Source of the DNA: Microvelia longipes
Lineage: Eukaryota > Arthropoda > Insecta > Hemiptera > Veliidae
DNA length: 64,000 nt
Assembly (NCBI GenBank): GCA_018340805.1
Contig: JACMZG010001870.1
Span: 46,741,809-46,805,808 of the forward strand
Direction: 5' to 3'
Shown here: positions 21,425 to 33,260 of the stretch, piece by piece
How the letters are laid out: each line of letters begins with the position of its first letter
Position numbering within the stretch: the stretch's first letter is position 1
Made by a program: the position numbers and the translations under genes
Notes under the pieces: generated by a model
The model's input: the letters and a program-made list of their open reading frames with translations, nothing else
What the model was told of the DNA's origin: nothing
The model's database searches: none

Positions 21425-22274
21425 CAGTGGTTCTCAACGTGGGCGCTAGCGCCCCTCAGGGGTGCTTGAAGATTTAGGGGGCGCTGAGATGTAGGGGGCA
21501 AGTAAGGGCAGTGGATAGTTGGGGCGATGCAGGGGCGGTAAGACGTTTGGGGGAATGATGGGAGTTATTGGCAATTGTATAGAAATATTATTTTAAGTTT
21601 TGCGAAGGATCTGACGGATAAACTAATTTAAATATTATGCAAGACGTTAAAAAATAAATACATTTTATTTAAGGGTCCTGATAAATAAAACACCCTTAAA
21701 ATTTCAACTTAACTGATCTTAGTTGTATTGAGCCACTGATTATGTAGAGAGTGAGCCAAAAAACATAAGTTTTTGAGTGCCTGAGGTGCTGCCCCAGCAA
21801 GAGATAATTAGGCGTGGTTTGCGGGGCCTAAAAACTAAATTTTTTACAAAAAAATGATACTTATGGCTACAAAACCGATAAAGTTTTCAATAAAAAGTTT
21901 ATACGATGTATAAAAATTGGGTCTTCAAAACAGTTGTTTTTAAACAACTTTACGTGATTCATTATTATGGTGTTAAAGAGAAGACGTTTGTGGCTAAACT
22001 AATGGAGGTAAACACTACGAGATCTCCAGTCAGTATATAAACACACTCAATTTTATTAAATATACTAAATATGTGTAATATTAGGTTATTAGTTGTTTAA
22101 TTTCCTTAACTTAGAATATTAACACAAGCAATTAAATAATGTATTGGCTATACAAAGATAATTAGCTGGTAATTTGGATACTGGTCTCACCTTATCACAT
22201 TATAAGATGGGGGGCGATGATACTTAAAAGGTACTTAAAAAGGGGCAATAATTAAAAATGGTTGAGAACCACTG
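21425..22274. mobile_element. hAT element (CAGTGGTTCTCAAC ends), non-autonomous
   Basis: Starts CAGTGGTTCTCAACGTGGGC and ends AATGGTTGAGAACCACTG. Flanking octamers GTGTAAAT and ATGTGAAT agree at 6 of 8, a decayed 8-bp duplication. GC-rich end zones (GGGCGCTAGCGCCCC at about 21443) with an AT-rich interior. No transposase frame. Its ends are related to those of the 17.4-kb element. Confidence 0.88.
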
Positions 22275-22399
22275 ATGTGAATGACAAAAAATCTATTTTT
22301 TCGAAAAAAAGTCATTCTTAATAAAAGCTCGATAAAAGGATGTTTTTAAATTAAAATTTTTCAAAAAAAAAACTTACACTAGGAGGTTTGGCACCTTAT

Positions 22400-22770
22400 A
22401 GTAATACTAATATAGAAGGAGTATAGGACCGTAAACACAATGTAATTCCACTGATAACACGAATGTCGGTTGACTGGTGGTTTTAGGTGGGGGTACCACC
22501 CTAACAACAACTTATAAATGTGTCATAATTTATCTACTAACAAAGAAAGATGGTAAGGAACAAATATAATATCTTACAAAACCAGCTAAGTATTCAATAA
22601 AATCGGTCTTAGATAGCAAAAGGGTAGCGGAATATAATAATCTAGATTTATTTGACGAGGACTACTGCTAATATATTTTTAATTAAAAACTTTACAATGC
22701 TTAAAAAATTATAATGCCAAATATTTATACTAGTATTTTATGAATAATCGATCATTAATTAATAATAGCA
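22400..22770. repeat. R1 dispersed repeat, copy B
   Basis: ACTAATATAGAAGGAGTATA, GTTGACTGGTGG, GGGGGTACCACCCTAAC and the distal AATCGATCATTAATTAATAA: collinear with copy A at 6418-6800. Confidence 0.7.
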
Positions 22771-23822
22771 ATTAAATTAATGAAAACTTTAGTCTTTTTT
22801 TAAAATTTATTGAAAATAATAGTTATTTATGCCATAAGACTGAAAAGTGTGTCTTTATGTCACGGCAATTAGATTTACCGACAAGCGAAGCGAGTGGGGA
22901 AAAATTGCCAAGACATAAAGACATTCTCAGCCGGATGGCATGCACTATTTTTTTGAGGTAGCACTCATTAAATAAACTGCGCTATATACTTAATTGAAAA
23001 AAACCTTAAAAAAATTAGTCTACGAACAAAAACAGAAACAAAATGAACGTTTTTAAAGAAACCTCATGAAGGTTTTACACATATTGTTTTTTTGAACACG
23101 CTACATTACAGTAATGGCGGCAATATATTAATTACTTTTATCTCCAGAAGGGTAATAATCAAAAAATTTTGGGGCTTGTTTTTATGTAATACTGACCGTC
23201 ATTATAACCCGGCGGGAAATAATAATTTATTATTTCCCGCCGGGTTATAATCCAGCTTAGCCAACTTAATTATTGAGTAGTTGAAATTACAGATTCGAAA
23301 ATCTACGTAAAGAATTTTGAGTAAACAAAGTTATGTTGGCAGCACTGATTCATTAAATCCCAGCTGTCTGTAAACAAATAATTTCTTTATCAAATGTGTT
23401 TTGACGATAAATACCTACTTTTTTACTACGTTTTTTCTTATCATTCAAGTAATATTCCTGTTATATTTATCATAAAAGGATTTAATGCAATTGTTTACGA
23501 TGGAAAGTGATAATGAAATGATAGTAAACGACATAGATGAATAATTGTTTGCCGATATCCCCGATAATCCTCATCCGTCTTGTATAGATGACAAAGCAAA
23601 TACGGTTAATTGTACATTTAATTTTTAATAATAGAGCATTTAGGTATTTATTCATTTTTGTTTATTATGATATTTGTTTGTTATGTATGTATGTGGTTAT
23701 GTTGTATGTATAATATATTATACAAGGTATTTTTGTTAATTTTGCATAAAATAGTATAATTATGTTTCACTGATTCTATATATAAACAAACACAGTTTTT
23801 TTTGTTTTATATATAACTGTCC
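22771..23822. other. Spacer with two hairpins
   Basis: TGTCTTTATGTCACGGCAAT is imperfectly inverted as ATTGCCAAGACATAAAGACA (22850-22925). A perfect 25-bp palindrome is listed separately. No gene. Confidence 0.5.
23201..23251. repeat. Perfect 25-bp palindrome, 1-nt centre
   Basis: ATTATAACCCGGCGGGAAAT plus AATAA, one T, then the exact inverse. The GC core CCCGGCGGG stands out from the AT-rich surroundings. Confidence 0.95.
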
Positions 23823-24053
23823 GTCTGCCTCCGTGGCCGTGATCGTAAAGGCGTTCGATTTCGGCACCGGAGGTCCGGGGTTCGCAGCCCGGGCTATGCT
23901 CTAAGGTTTTATGAATAGTATTTGTATTAAAAAGATTTCACCAACTTTAATGAATTCTTAGAGTGTAGTAGATGCAACCCACCTGAGGTTGTTCCCGCAG
24001 GGTAAATACCCTGATAGGCCGAAAGGCCCTAAAACGGGCATTTTATTTTATTT
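23823..24053 (+). mobile_element. S2 tRNA-derived SINE, full length with 13-bp target duplication
   Basis: 231 bp. TATATAACTGTCC is present on both sides (23810-23822 and 24054-24066). The head is GTCTGCCTCCGTGGCCGTGA; B-box-like GGTTCGCAGCC; then GTAGATGCAACCCACCTGAG, the GGCCGAAAGGCC hairpin and a (ATTTT)3 tail. The clean duplication makes this a recent, complete insertion and fixes both ends of the family. Confidence 0.93.
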
Positions 24054-24082
24054 TATATAACTGTCCATAAGCTCAAAAAGTT

Positions 24083-25325
24083 ATTAATTAATAATAGAAA
24101 GTAATGATCTAGTCACCGGAAATATTGTCAACGTTTAACATAATTTTAATTATAGTACGACACACGGCTAAAATCAATTGACAGCGGGCCAACAATCTGT
24201 GAGGGAAAAAATTCTATTAGTTCAGACCGACCCCGCTCTTTCCCCCTCCACCTCATGCCAACCTCGGTATAAAAAAATACCTTTTTCGTAAATAAAATCA
24301 TAAAAAGGCAACACTGGTTGTAAATATTTGTAACCTCGCGTCGCTTTTATTTCCCTCATTGTGCATATTGATCTGTTTGATTTCGTTTCGTTTCATTCCA
24401 ATCTGTTTAAATCATCCAATTATTGCAGAGTTGTAATATGATCTGAGTGCCTATATTTGGCGCATGGACATTGACGTATTCTTCAAGCATTTCTTGCTAT
24501 TTGAGTACAGCGCAGATTCTGTGCTCGGTCAACCAAAAGACAGCATTTTTTTTTTTTAAATGCCATGTCTTTCAATAGATGACAGCCTTGACTTTTTTAA
24601 GTCTTGAATGCATATTGTGTCATATTATTTTTATAATATGAAACTATACGCATTCTATTATACAAACTTGACACAAAAAAGCAGTTTGTTTTGGAAAAAA
24701 GTAATTATAGCTGACAATTTATTTAAATCGTCAAACTTTTATCAAAGAACTATTATGATCCATTGCATTACGTAATTAACAACTTTAACTCCACTTAATT
24801 CATACTTCCCGAACAAATTTAAAGCAACACTTAGTTGGTAAATTTATAAGATACAACAATATTCTTTCTTAAAAAGTAAATAAATAATTTTTAAAAATAA
24901 AAAAATTCGATATCAAATAAAAACAAATAATAAAATTCAAAACATAACCTAACTTTCAGTGTTGCCAGAGTAGGGAATTTTTTTTGTTACATAAAAGAAG
25001 GGATTTTTTTTATTAAAAAAAGAGGGTTGAAAGCATTGAGATTTTGGCGGGCTGTCAATTGTTTTTAGCTGTGTGTCGTATTATAAAAACGTTAAAATAC
25101 AATTTAAAATGCTTAAAAAATTGTAATGCACCTATATTTATACTATTATTTTATGAATAATTGATCATTAATTAATTATAGAGTATAATAATTCAGCAAC
25201 CGGAAGTATTGCCAACTTTGTTATATGAAAATTTTATATTGTTAGGGTGGCGGCATTACTTAAGACCACCAGTAAATCGGCTTTGCTGTTAACAGTTATG
25301 CTCCTTCTATGTATAGTATTATTCT
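24083..25325. repeat. R1 dispersed repeat, copy D, split by a TIR element
   Basis: R1 modules (ATTAATTAATAATAGAAAGT, CACCGGAAATATTGTC) precede and (AAAACGTTAAAATAC, CAGCAACCGGAAGTATTGCC, AGGGTGGCGGCATTAC, ATGCTCCTTCTATG) follow the insertion. Confidence 0.6.
24158..25080. mobile_element. TIR element of about 0.92 kb (R7), copy 1
   Basis: Left end ACGACACACGGCTAAAATCA with ATTGACAGC; right end is inverted (GCTGTCAATTGTTTTTAGCT then GTGTGTCGT). It interrupts R1 copy D. Comparison with uninterrupted R1 copies suggests a short duplication (ATTATA or TA), not firmly resolved. A second copy lies at 51632-52372. No transposase frame seen. Confidence 0.7.
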
Positions 25326-25920
25326 AAGTTTGCTACCCTGTTTACCTTATCAGAGCCGTTACCGCAACTTGCACTAAACACAGACTTAAAAACACAGACT
25401 TAACTTAAGTTAACTGCCAGTATTAAATCATACAGTATTAAACTTATAGATTTATAATATATGCGTATACCAAAATAATCGTCAAAAATTATATTAAATG
25501 GCTACAAAATGAACAACAATGGCCTTAGGTTAGTTGATGTGAGTCGGACATATTTGTTTTCAACAATTTCATACCTTATTATAAATGATGTATTGTAATC
25601 AAAATAAGGAATCTTGAAGAACATGAGTTATTTGAGGTAGACATGAAATGATTCCCATTCACAGGGGATTCCATTGCTGCCAACCTATCTCTCTCAACCC
25701 TAATTCCTCCATGGGGTATTGTCACGATAGGGAATTGTAAAATTTGATGACAACTGTTCTGCAGTTCTCCCAACCCAGGCAATACATGGAGTTAAAAGGT
25801 TAATGGACGAGCTAGAGATTTATTGCCTCTGTAGAGCGTTTTTTTATCTTTTTTATTTTAATATAAATTACTGTTGTAGCGCATTTTCTATTAGGAAAAT
25901 TCGCTAAAGAGGTGGCTCGT
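25326..25920. other. Spacer, nothing assigned
   Basis: A 67-residue minus-strand open frame (25579-25782) has no recognised motif. No repeat identified. Confidence 0.35.
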
Positions 25921-25931
25921 GATATATATAT

Positions 25932-25962
<31 letters not shown>

Positions 25963-26014
25963 TATAATATATATATATATATATTTATATATATTATATA
26001 TTTATAATATATAT
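25921..26014. repeat. (TA)n microsatellite
   Basis: TA tract with several TAATAT and TTATAT interruptions. Confidence 0.95.
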
Positions 26015-26059
26015 AGGTAATTATAGAGTCATTAACGTACACATTAATCAGTAAAACAA

Positions 26060-26520
26060 GTAATCTGATAAAAATTGAACTTATGCTGATAATGAGATGA
26101 AACTTAGCACATATGTTAGTCATATACATGGCTACATAGCTGCGTGCCAAATCTCAATCTGATCGCATTATCTTCACGCCTTTTTTGATTTTCGAAATTT
26201 TTACTATGTCATTATTGCGGGCTAATGACGTAATATAAAAAATATTTTTCGAATAGCACTACTATAGCGGTAGACTGATTTTTGTGCAAAATTTTATTTC
26301 TCTAGCATGAATACACTAGGAGCTACAATGATAACTGGCACACACTCATACACACAAACACACATGCACACACGTACAGACTAATTTGTGAAACCAATTA
26401 GGAGGCTATAAAATTAACTAAAACGGATAATTCCGGTAACATCCCGGTTTCAGATTTTTTTACAAACACAATATTTTTCCTATATACCTTCGGTATAAAT
26501 GAAGAAAAGTGATAACCTAA
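26060..26520 (+). repeat. R2 dispersed repeat, best uninterrupted copy
   Basis: Full order visible: TTGAACTTATGCTGATAATG, GCGTGCCAAATCTCAATCTG, TCATTATTGCGGGCTAATGA, GCGGTAGACTGATTTTTGTG, CTAGCATGAATACAC, AGGAGCTACAATGATAAC, a degenerate (CA)n, AAACGGATAATTCCGGTAAC and ATATACCTTCGGTATAAATG. About 460 bp. This is the reference copy for the family. Confidence 0.8.
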
Positions 26521-26540
26521 AATTCCGCTAACCTAAATAC

Positions 26541-27158
26541 TCAGCTACTAAGCAATATACAGCTATGTAGCAACGCACAGCTATGTAGCAATACACAGCT
26601 ATGTAGCAATGCACAGGTACGTAGCAATATACAGCTAAGTAGCAATCTACAGCTACATATCAACGCACAGCTACGTAGCAATACACCTACGTACGTAGCA
26701 ATATACAGCTAGTAGCAACGCACAGCTATGAGCAATACACAGCTATGTAGCAATGCACAGCTACGTAGCATATACGTAGCAATATACAGCTACGTGCAAC
26801 GCACTATGTAGCAATACACAGCTACGTAGCGCTACGCACTAATAGCAACGCACAGCTATTTAGCAATACAGCTAAGTAGCATACACAGCATGTAGCATAA
26901 TAGCTAGTAGCAATATACAGCTACGTAGCAACGCACAGCTATGTAGCAATACACAATACACAGCTATGTAGCAATACGCAGCTACATAGCAACGCACAGC
27001 TATTTAGCAATACACAGCTAAGTAGCAATACACAGCAATGTAGCAATAATAGCTACGTAGCATACGTAGCAACGCAGCAGCTACGTAGCAAACACAGCAT
27101 ATACACAGCTACGTAGCAATTGCTACGTAGGCTACGTAGAATACACAGCTACGTAGCA
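26541..27158. repeat. 18-bp satellite with TACGTA/TATGTA core
   Basis: About 34 units of ACAGCTACGTAGCAATAC, with variants CTATGTAG and CTAAGTAG, alternating CAACGC and CAATAC; frequent 1-2-bp deletions. The core GCTACGTAGC is a perfect palindrome. Confidence 0.95.
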
Positions 27159-28065
27159 TTTAATAAAAAACTTACTAGTAAATAAGTAAAAGAAGAAGAG
27201 AACTAAAAAAATATTGATCAGGTTTTCAAGTAGGAAACCCCCCCCCCTCACTCACATTAAACTCCCGTGGGGATGTAACATAAAATTACTCCCTGTAAAA
27301 CTTTACCTCCCTCATGCTGATATTCTTACTACTTTTCCATTAAGTTTTCCTTACAAAGAAATTCCACTAACTGGCATGTATGTATCTGTTTACTCCTAGT
27401 TATACACTTGAAAATATAACACATGTAAATGCAATTAAGTTACTCTTAGCTCAAAATATCCTCTAATTAATAGTTTTATTATTATTTAAGTCATTATTAA
27501 TATCAGATTAACTGGTAACATAAATATATACATGGGCGATATGACAGAGTATATTTGAAGTATATATTTTATAGTAGAAGTTATATATTCTTTTCTTAGT
27601 TGAGTTTTATGCACTTTGAATCTTGATAGTTGCATCGTAAAGAAGTTTCTTGTTCAGAATTAATGAGGAGAAAGTATGAGGAATTTCACGTGTAATTGCT
27701 TCCTTACCTCCTAAAAGGGCGAGAAAGCATTTCATTGGCAAACAATTCGGAAACAATTTTTTCCCATAAAATATGTACGTTTCAGAAAATACAGCTACAG
27801 AAACAACAAGAAGAAAATTTTGATTTGTATGAATGTATGTGACTAATTGTGTATGAGTTTAAAGGACTAAGTGTGTATAAGTGTATGTGACTAAGTGTGT
27901 ATGAGTGTATGTGACTAAGTGTGTATGAGTGTGTATGAGTGTATGTGACTAAGTGTGTATGGATGTGCTCATGTGTATTTAATGAAAAAGTGCAATGCTA
28001 ATGTGTTTAGAGGATAGGAAAGTAAAAATCTCAGAATACAGATCTATGCTTAAATACTCACTACG
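27159..28065. other. Spacer with a 22-bp tandem array
   Basis: At 27838-27965 the unit GTGTATGAGTGTATGTGACT + AA is repeated about five times. The rest shows no gene. Confidence 0.6.
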
Positions 28066-28081
28066 CTATCCAATTTAAATA

Positions 28082-28647
28082 GAGTCACCCGTGGTGTAGT
28101 GGTTAAGGTACACGGCCAATACACAGAGTGAATGGACATTAAACTCCCGAGTTTAATTAGTCATGGGTTCAATCCCAGCACGGGCCTCTGGGATTTTTAT
28201 GAGAAGGATAAAACTTCTGCGTACCACGTCCTTTAGAAGGGACGTAAAGCCGGTGGTCTTGAGCCTGTGCGTTGTCAGGTACTCGTTAAAGATCCCTTAC
28301 CCTGAATGAAACTGGGTATAGGCAAAAATTAGGACCCTCATAGTAGATTCATTATAATACTATACTGTGTCTGCCTTGTAGTTTAAAGTGTGTGGAGGTT
28401 TGGTTTAACAGTGAGGGCACGTGTTGTTTCTAGTTTTCACTAGACTATAAGAGTCAGTGAAAATATGTATGATTGCTTAAAAAAAGCATGAGAAATCCAC
28501 GGCTCTTCTGTCTAGATTAGAAGAAATATATTTACACTTGAAATTAAAAGGATTAGAACACTATCTTAGGGAGTTAGCAAAAAGGGCCCAACAACGTGGC
28601 CTACTTGCCTGGTAGTTACTACCATTCCCCCCATATTACTATCACTA
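28082..28647 (+). mobile_element. S1 tRNA-derived SINE, full length with 16-bp target duplication
   Basis: 566 bp. CTATCCAATTTAAATA flanks both ends (28066-28081 and 28648-28663). Order: A-box (TGGTGTAGTGG) at about 28092; B-box GGTTCAATCCC at about 28165; central GGGACGTAAAGCCGGTGGTC and GTACTCGTTAAAGATCCCTT; distal CTATCTTAGGGAGTTAGC and AAAAAGGGCCCAACAACGTG; tail (TTACTA)n. It defines the family ends. The unusual length (most tRNA SINEs are 150-400 bp) suggests a composite body. Confidence 0.95.
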
Positions 28648-28663
28648 CTATCCAATTTAAATA

Positions 28664-29960
28664 ATAGCCATATTATATAAAAACGATTAAATATGTAAGT
28701 CAGAATGAATATTTTTAAAATACTCCATGATATTAAGAGAACGGGGGAAATATATCAAATTTAGATTTAATAATAAGATAACATTGTTCAATAGCTTTGT
28801 TATGGAGGTTATACAACGCTTTCGGCAGCTTTTTACCTGATTAATATTGATTTCTAATAGATAAAGCTAGTGAATTTAAAAGCATGTTGTGTAACTGTAA
28901 AAACATTGATAATTTATTAGGGCTAAAGGTGCATTCACAACGAGTGCCAATAATGCTGTACAGTTCTGATTTTGGGATGATGACTATAATTTTGTATATT
29001 TTATAGGAATAATTTGCGCATTTTCTATGACAGATCCGGAAAATTAAAATAAAATTTTGACGCTTGAGATTTTAAAGAGAACACAGAAAACTTAATCAAA
29101 AATTGGTTGCAGGTACCTCGGTAACAAACTTTATACATTTATGAGATATATTTTTTTTTATTATCTAAGTCGTTGGTAAAATTTAATTCACGACAGGGAT
29201 CGAAAAAAATAGCTCTCGTATTATCTTCCTCGGCTAGGGCTCGGGAGCTAAATTGTTTACCTCACTCGGCATTACGGCTTTGAATGATAATGAAGTTTTT
29301 ACCTACGGCTTCGCCTTATGTGGAAACTTGGCCTTGAGCTGTAAAACTTTCTTCTCCCCCTTGCCGTGTAATAGTTATTTATGCACCAAGGGAGTAAAGA
29401 ATGCTATTATTTCCCTGAACAGTTAGTTTGTTTCTAAGGCTTAAGCCGAGGGAATCAATGTATTTAACTCCCGAGGCAACGCCCAGGGAGTTATGACTAT
29501 TAGTTATTGACTTGGTAATTGTGAGGGGAAAATAGCATTTTACTCCCAAGGTGCATACAAGATTTTATCTCCAGACCTTGATTTTATTTTTACACGTTTT
29601 GTTGTATTTTATTCTATTTTTTTCGGGTCGGACTCCCTTACAAATTTAGGGGGGGGGGCACCAAAAAAAAACTCCAAACAACTTCTTTTGACCTGAAACG
29701 GATTTTGAGCCAATAAAAAAAAATTGTTGGTCGGCTCCACCTTATAAATTTTGAGGGTGCCACACCCGGGAAAATTACAAAATTGATCGGTTACCTGTAT
29801 AAGTTAGAGAATACCACTCCCCTAAAAAAGCATATAATTGGCTCTAATAACCCAATAATAGGAAACACTTTTCACTCCCAAGGGAGAAAAGTTAATTTTT
29901 ACTTCCAAGGGAAAAAAAAACGTAACTTTATCTCCATTGGGAGTGAAAAGTGCTTCTTTA
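28664..29960. other. Spacer with diverged repeats and hairpins
   Basis: 29376-29486 is the inverted counterpart of 37122-37236 (CCTCGGGAGTTAAAT..CCCTCGGCTT). 29690-29775 matches 45345-45430 (GAGCCAATAAA..TTATAAATTTTGAGGGTGCC). A 15-bp inverted pair CACTTTTCACTCCCA / TGGGAGTGAAAAGTG spans 29867-29952. G10 run at 29649. No gene. Confidence 0.55.
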
Positions 29961-30354
29961 CACCCTAAAAACTAGTCAATAAACTTTACATTATACACCA
30001 TCTAGAGATAAATAACTATGACCAATTTTCAAATGATATACTTACATCTGTGACAGTTTGATCAGAGTTCTACAAACAAAAAAAAAAACAATAATAGATT
30101 GCAAAATATTAAAATAAATTATATAAGTTTAAATCCAGGTACAAGATACGTTCATCACATAAAATATAACATAGTAAAATAAATAAAAGAGAGTTTGAAG
30201 GAAGACTGTTATCCACAGCACAAGACTAACGCCTTAAAGTGGATAATAATCCAAAATCATTGATAGTTATAACCAAGAAATGTTTTTACTATATGATTTT
30301 TACTGAATTATTTAACTTGTTTGATTAAATAAAGGAATTTTTTTATTTAAAAAA

Positions 30355-30815
30355 ATTTAAAATTATTAAAGCTTTTTAGGATGAATTGGTCCAAAATAAT
30401 AAAAAAACTAATTTTACCGAGCTTTCGATGTAATTTATATTTTTCAAGGCTTAACATAATAATAAAAAACAGTTACATGTTTGCTAACAAATAGATGTTT
30501 GGACAACAACTAGAGTAACAGACAAGTAATTCCGTTAAAAACAAAAGAGGTATAAATGTTGTTGAGTTACATTAAGTTCTAAACAAAGATCTACAATTAA
30601 AAATTCCTTAGTTGGGGCAAGACCTCTTTAAATTAAATAAATCTTCAATGCTAAATGTTATTGATTATGATAAAACTTTTTTTCTTATTAACATTTATTT
30701 ATTTATTTTAGTAAGCCTTGAAAAAGATAAAATTATATAGAAAGCTCGGGAAAATTAGTTTTATTTATTCTTTTGGACCTATTCCTCTTCAAAAGCTTTA
30801 ATCATTCAGAATAGA
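30355..30815. repeat. Inverted-repeat element with about 110-bp diverged arms
   Basis: ATTAAAGCTTTTTAGGATGA..ACCGAGCTTTCGATG..TTTTTCAAGGCTTA at 30361-30455 is mirrored at 30705-30808 with roughly 80% identity. An old MITE is likely. 29961-30354 and 30816-31755 flank it; the 61-residue frame at 30888 has no motif. Confidence 0.7.
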
Positions 30816-31759
30816 GGTCCGTATAAAGTTTTTTTTTGCTGTATTAAAGTAATTCCACTCTCTCTTACATCCACTACTCGCAGAAAATTGTACATAAATA
30901 TTCCGTCACAAAGATTTTATCCACGGAATATAATCGAAACAGTAAGAAACAAGAAGATTAAAAGCTTATATCGAGAAATAATCGAAACCCCTCTGAGATA
31001 TAGAGCTCTGTTCTCAGCAAACAATGCTATATCTCTACTCAATAGATTGAGATATATGACTTTAACAGTTTAAACACAACAATACAAAGTAATGTATACA
31101 GAACCTTAGTCCTACCCGTTATTAATAGCTCCGGTTTTTTATCCTTAACACTGAAATATCGCTAGTTTACCCTTTTTGTTAAACTTTCGGAAGAAAGAAT
31201 TTGCAATTCTTTTGTAACTCTATTAAACGAAGCAAATAGTGCTGGTTAAATTGCTTTAATCGTTAAAACAGAAATAAACATTTAGTTTTGTATTATTTAA
31301 AATGAGAAAGACAAATTCTTAATATAGCTGTGAGCCGATTTTACGATTGAACTCTTAGGTTGTTTCAGTGTTTCTACTCTCCTGAATAGAACTCAATTGA
31401 TAACCTCTATAGTGTATACACGCACTCAAAGAGACTATTACTTAGAGGTAGTACATTGGCAGAATAGCACAGTGATAAGGGGTCTGGAAGTAAGACAGCT
31501 TCTACTAGGTGCCATAACTGTACTTACCCCAACTATAGTCTCCCTAGAGAGAGACTAGATACTCACTTACTCCTTGACAAACTCTATTGTAGCTCGCACT
31601 CTACAAACGGCAGGTATTTTTCAGTGACGCCACATTAAACCGCTTTATTCAATACAGACAATTAATGGATATATGCAATAGATAAAAATTAAAACTTATT
31701 TCAAATTGAATTTAATAAATAATAGAGGAAACATAATCTTATATTTACGTTAGATTGAA

Positions 31760-32345
31760 ATGTACAGTTATGTACCAATGTATAGTTATGGCACCTAGCA
31801 ACCCAAGGAATGATAAAAGCTGTTGTATCCTCCCTCTACGTATTAGTCTCTTTGTCACCAATGTACAGTTATGGTACCTAGCAACTCAAGGAATGATAAA
31901 AGCTGTTGTATCCTCCCTATAAGTATTAGTATCTTTTTCACCAATGTACAGTTATGGCACCTAGCAACTCAAGGAATGATAAGAGCTGTTGTATCCTCTC
32001 TCTAAGTATTAGTCTCTTTGTCACCTATGTACAGTTATGACACCTAGCTACCCAAGGAATGATGAGAGATTGTATCCTCCCTCTAAGTATTAGTCTCTTT
32101 GTCACCCATGTACAGTTATGGCACCTAGCTACCCAAGAAATGATAAGAGTTTTTATCCTCCCTCTAAGTATTAGTCTCTTTGTCACCCATGTACAGTTAT
32201 GGCACCTAGCTACCCAAAAATGATAAGAGCTTTTGTATCCTCCCTCTAAGTATTAGTCTCTTGTCACCCATGTACAGTTATGCACCTAGCTACCCAAGAA
32301 ATGATAAGGGCTTTTGTATCCTCCCTCTAAGTATTAGTCCCTTTA
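31760..32345. repeat. 82-bp minisatellite, about seven units
   Basis: The unit contains TGTACAGTTATGGCACCTAG, CTACCCAAGAAATGATAAGA, TTGTATCCTCCCTCTAAGTA and TTAGTCTCTTTGTCACC. An isolated inverted piece (AGGTGCCATAACTGTACTTA) lies upstream at about 31508. A C13 run follows at 32383-32395. Confidence 0.93.
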
Positions 32346-32944
32346 TCACGCACTGCACCAGGGAGGATATCGTTACTTCTATCCCCCCCCCCCCCGCTTA
32401 CGGGAATGCAATGACATAGTTAACAGTACGTATATTAGACTTTTTCTAGTCACACTAGCTACTCTTATCTCATTAGCCTCATATTGGTCACCTGCTACTT
32501 AGTTTTATCATTGTTACCAGTACCTTTAACTTTAACAGTACCTTTCAAGATAACCATTATTACTCACTGCTCTGTCCAGTCAGGTACAGCTCGACTGGGA
32601 GTGACGCCGGTACCAACTCTAAAGTTAATGTGCATAAACCCATTACCATAGCACTGAACTAAAAGGCCGTAATTCCGCAAATCACAAGGAGGTTTACGGA
32701 TCACGGTTCTTCCAGAACCGAATACAGCATTCTTAGTTTCACCTTATTCGTGAGACAGCAGGCACCACTATATCCAAGTCACAACATTCGCAGAACTCGG
32801 TCCGAAAGATCAGTATCTTTCCGACTCTCCACCGGGACGCAAAATTTTGTCTTTGCATGAGTAGAAGGCAATGCAAGTTACTTGTCTCCAATGAAATCCA
32901 ACCCTACATTTGCGTAACATCCAAAGAAAACATATTAAAACCTA
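32346..32944. other. Moderately GC-rich spacer, unassigned
   Basis: Less AT-rich than neighbours. No protein motif or known repeat recognised; the 80-residue frame at 32857 runs into a SINE head. Confidence 0.35.
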
Positions 32945-32947
32945 GGC

Positions 32948-33092
32948 TGGGTTGGTCGGCATTGTATTCAAGACCTCCTGAGACCGTTGAAGGGATAATC
33001 TTATATATGGTCCTCCCCCGGCTGGTTTTGAGCCCTAGACCTCAAGGTCGTAAGGTGAGCACACTACCACTCAGCCACCGTTCTTCGATTCT
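32948..33092 (-). mobile_element. tRNA-like SINE head, third type
   Basis: Minus strand AACGGTGGCTGAGTGGTAGT contains a perfect A-box (TGGCTGAGTGG). About 45 nt further GGCTCAAAACC is a B-box with one mismatch. It is unlike S1 and S2. It could be a decayed tRNA pseudogene or the head of another SINE. Confidence 0.6.
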
Positions 33093-33162
33093 GTGTTAAA
33101 TGTTCCCTACTAATATGTTCACTAAAGCATTGTAGTTTACGTTGTTATGATAAATGTTTCAG

Positions 33163-33260
33163 AAGAAGAAGAGGAAGAAGAAGAGAGAGGCATGGAGGGG
33201 GATCCTGAGGCAGGTCTGCCTCCTCCCCCACCTAAACCCAAAATACCTTCTAATGTTAAG
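33163..33260 (+). CDS. Candidate internal exon, acidic then proline-rich
   Basis: 98 nt between an acceptor (AAATGTTTCAG|) and a donor (AAG|GTAACT). Read with two leading bases completing a codon, it encodes a run of about seven Glu, RGMEGDPEAG, LPPPPPKPKIPSNVK, with no stop until after the donor. Start phase 2 and end phase 0 would fit an internal exon. The GC-rich, non-repetitive codon-like composition contrasts with everything around it. The other two frames lack this pattern: one is open but K/R-rich, the other has a stop. I do not recognise the protein. A frame at about 33350-33475 (Arg/Asn/Gln-rich, ending NLTSIK) may or may not be related. If real, the surrounding tens of kilobases would be introns. 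Confidence 0.4.

Noticed and set aside
25579..25782. 67-residue minus frame with mixed composition
   Set aside because: No motif, no splice context and no repeat relation; kept only as unassigned.
31760..32345. CRISPR-like regular repeats
   Set aside because: The whole 82-bp unit repeats with no unique spacers; a eukaryotic minisatellite.
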